The notes beneath the pieces were generated by a model. That model made no database searches and was not told the origin of the DNA. It saw nothing but the letters and a program-made list of their open reading frames with translations. Position numbers and translations under genes: made by a program. This document shows positions 63,456 to 64,000 of a stretch of DNA of 64,000 bases, one piece after another (the stretch's first letter is position 1; every line of letters begins with the position of its first letter). Origin of the DNA: an uncultured Clostridia bacterium (GTDB lineage: Bacteria > Bacillota > Clostridia > Christensenellales > Borkfalkiaceae); NCBI GenBank assembly GCA_947628675.1, contig CANRAR010000003.1, positions 75,114-139,113 of the forward strand, given 5' to 3'.

Positions 63456-64000
63456 GGGGAAACGATTTCTCCGATTTTATCCGCGTCCTCAAAGAGAAGA
63501 ACGACATCGTGGAGGTCATAAGCTCCTACGTCAAACTCGAGAGGAAGGGGTATAACTATTGGGCGTGTTGTCCGTTCCACCACGAAAAGACGCCCTCCTT
63601 TTCGGTGAACGCCGCCGATAGGTACTACCACTGTTTCGGGTGCGGCGTCTCGGGCGACGTCATCGGGTTCGTGAAGGAGTACGAGAACGTCGATTTTATG
63701 CAGGCGGTGCAGATCCTCGCCGCGCGCGCGGGACTCGAAGTGCCCGCCTTCGACGATAAGTCCGCCGAGGAGAACGCCGCCAAAAAGAAGAAGCGGGACA
63801 GGCTCTCCGCCCTCATGAAGGACGCGGCGCGCTTCTACCTCGGCAACCTGTATTCGGGCAGGGCGGAACCGCACGTAGAATACCTCACCAAGCGGGGCGT
63901 TCTTCCCACGACGGTGAAGAAGTTCGGGCTGGGCGCATCGCTCGACTATCACTCCCTCCCCGCGCACCTTCTCGCCGCGGGCTACACCGAGGAAGAGTGT
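63452..64000 (+). CDS. dnaG: DNA primase, 3' partial
   Basis: The first 183 residues of DnaG are present; the gene runs off the right edge. The CHC2 zinc finger has Cys40, His43, Cys61 and Cys64 (CPFHHEKTPSFSV, YYHCFGCG). DIVEVISSYVKLERKGYNYW and YLTKRGVLPTTVKKFGLG are typical. The start overlaps the dgt stop as ATGA. The TOPRIM catalytic core lies outside the window. Confidence 0.97.
   Translation, partial: MRGNDFSDFIRVLKEKNDIVEVISSYVKLERKGYNYWACCPFHHEKTPSFSVNAADRYYHCFGCGVSGDVIGFVKEYENVDFMQAVQILAARAGLEVPAFDDKSAEENAAKKKKRDRLSALMKDAARFYLGNLYSGRAEPHVEYLTKRGVLPTTVKKFGLGASLDYHSLPAHLLAAGYTEEEC

Overview
The window is a G+C-rich chromosomal segment of a Bacillota (Clostridia-like) bacterium. The evidence is a Firmicutes-type gene order (ftsK-rimO-pgsA-cinA-recA...rny; ispG-polC locus-rimP-nusA-ylxR-infB-rbfA-nrnA-truB-ribF; dgt-dnaG), a spo0A gene, ribonuclease Y, a PolC-type protein, and AGGAGG-like ribosome binding sites with TTGACA/TATAAT promoters. 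TGA is used as a normal stop codon. A tryptophanase, a GH1 and a GH43 glycosidase and a giant repeat surface protein suggest an uncultured gut lineage, perhaps near Christensenellales; that placement is inference from style, not from a marker tree.

Layout. 1-7.5 kb: 3' part of a giant MBG/YDG-repeat, membrane-anchored surface protein and a small membrane partner. 7.7-15.4 kb: glutamate dehydrogenase, a PopT/DUF368 lipid-carrier translocase, tryptophanase and an iron alcohol dehydrogenase on the minus strand, and an ABC-F ATPase. 15.9-30.1 kb: a Spo0A homologue without its phospho-acceptor, FtsK/SpoIIIE, rimO, pgsA, cinA, recA, NAD synthetase, a GH1 glycosidase and rny. 30.2-41.3 kb: a BrnT/BrnA toxin-antitoxin pair, a zinc-ribbon membrane protein behind a structured leader RNA, a Cys/Gly/Asn-rich small protein, YitT, a flavin-reductase-like protein, a protein ending in an L15-like domain, a GH43 lipoprotein, nrdR and ispG. 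41.3-54.3 kb: a polymerase-less PolC relative and the rimP-nusA-infB-rbfA-truB-ribF translation operon, then a TIM-barrel endonuclease, pepQ and efp. 54.6-64 kb: dtd, an MBL hydrolase, a compact patatin-aroC-aroB-aroE-aroQ-aroK-SDR operon whose genes mostly overlap by 4-7 bases, then dgt and the 5' end of dnaG.

Intergenic DNA is unusually rich in repeats. There are tandem arrays (18, 21, 28, 44, 59-60, 62-63 and about 67 bp periods). There are also several dispersed hairpin families, here called R1 to R5. Two families keep constant arms while the palindromic core differs from copy to copy. One part of the zinc-ribbon gene appears to be built from these elements in frame, as the Rickettsia palindromic elements are.

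The observations I rate highest are: a promoter-leader-terminator unit upstream of the zinc-ribbon gene that looks like an unclassified riboswitch or attenuator; a Spo0A with Ser at the phosphorylation site and a three-fold 21-bp palindrome array upstream of its promoter; a PolC locus reduced to N-terminal, OB and exonuclease domains; the core-swapping hairpin repeats; and three genes with the arrangement TATAAT-6 nt-ATG, which predicts leaderless mRNAs.
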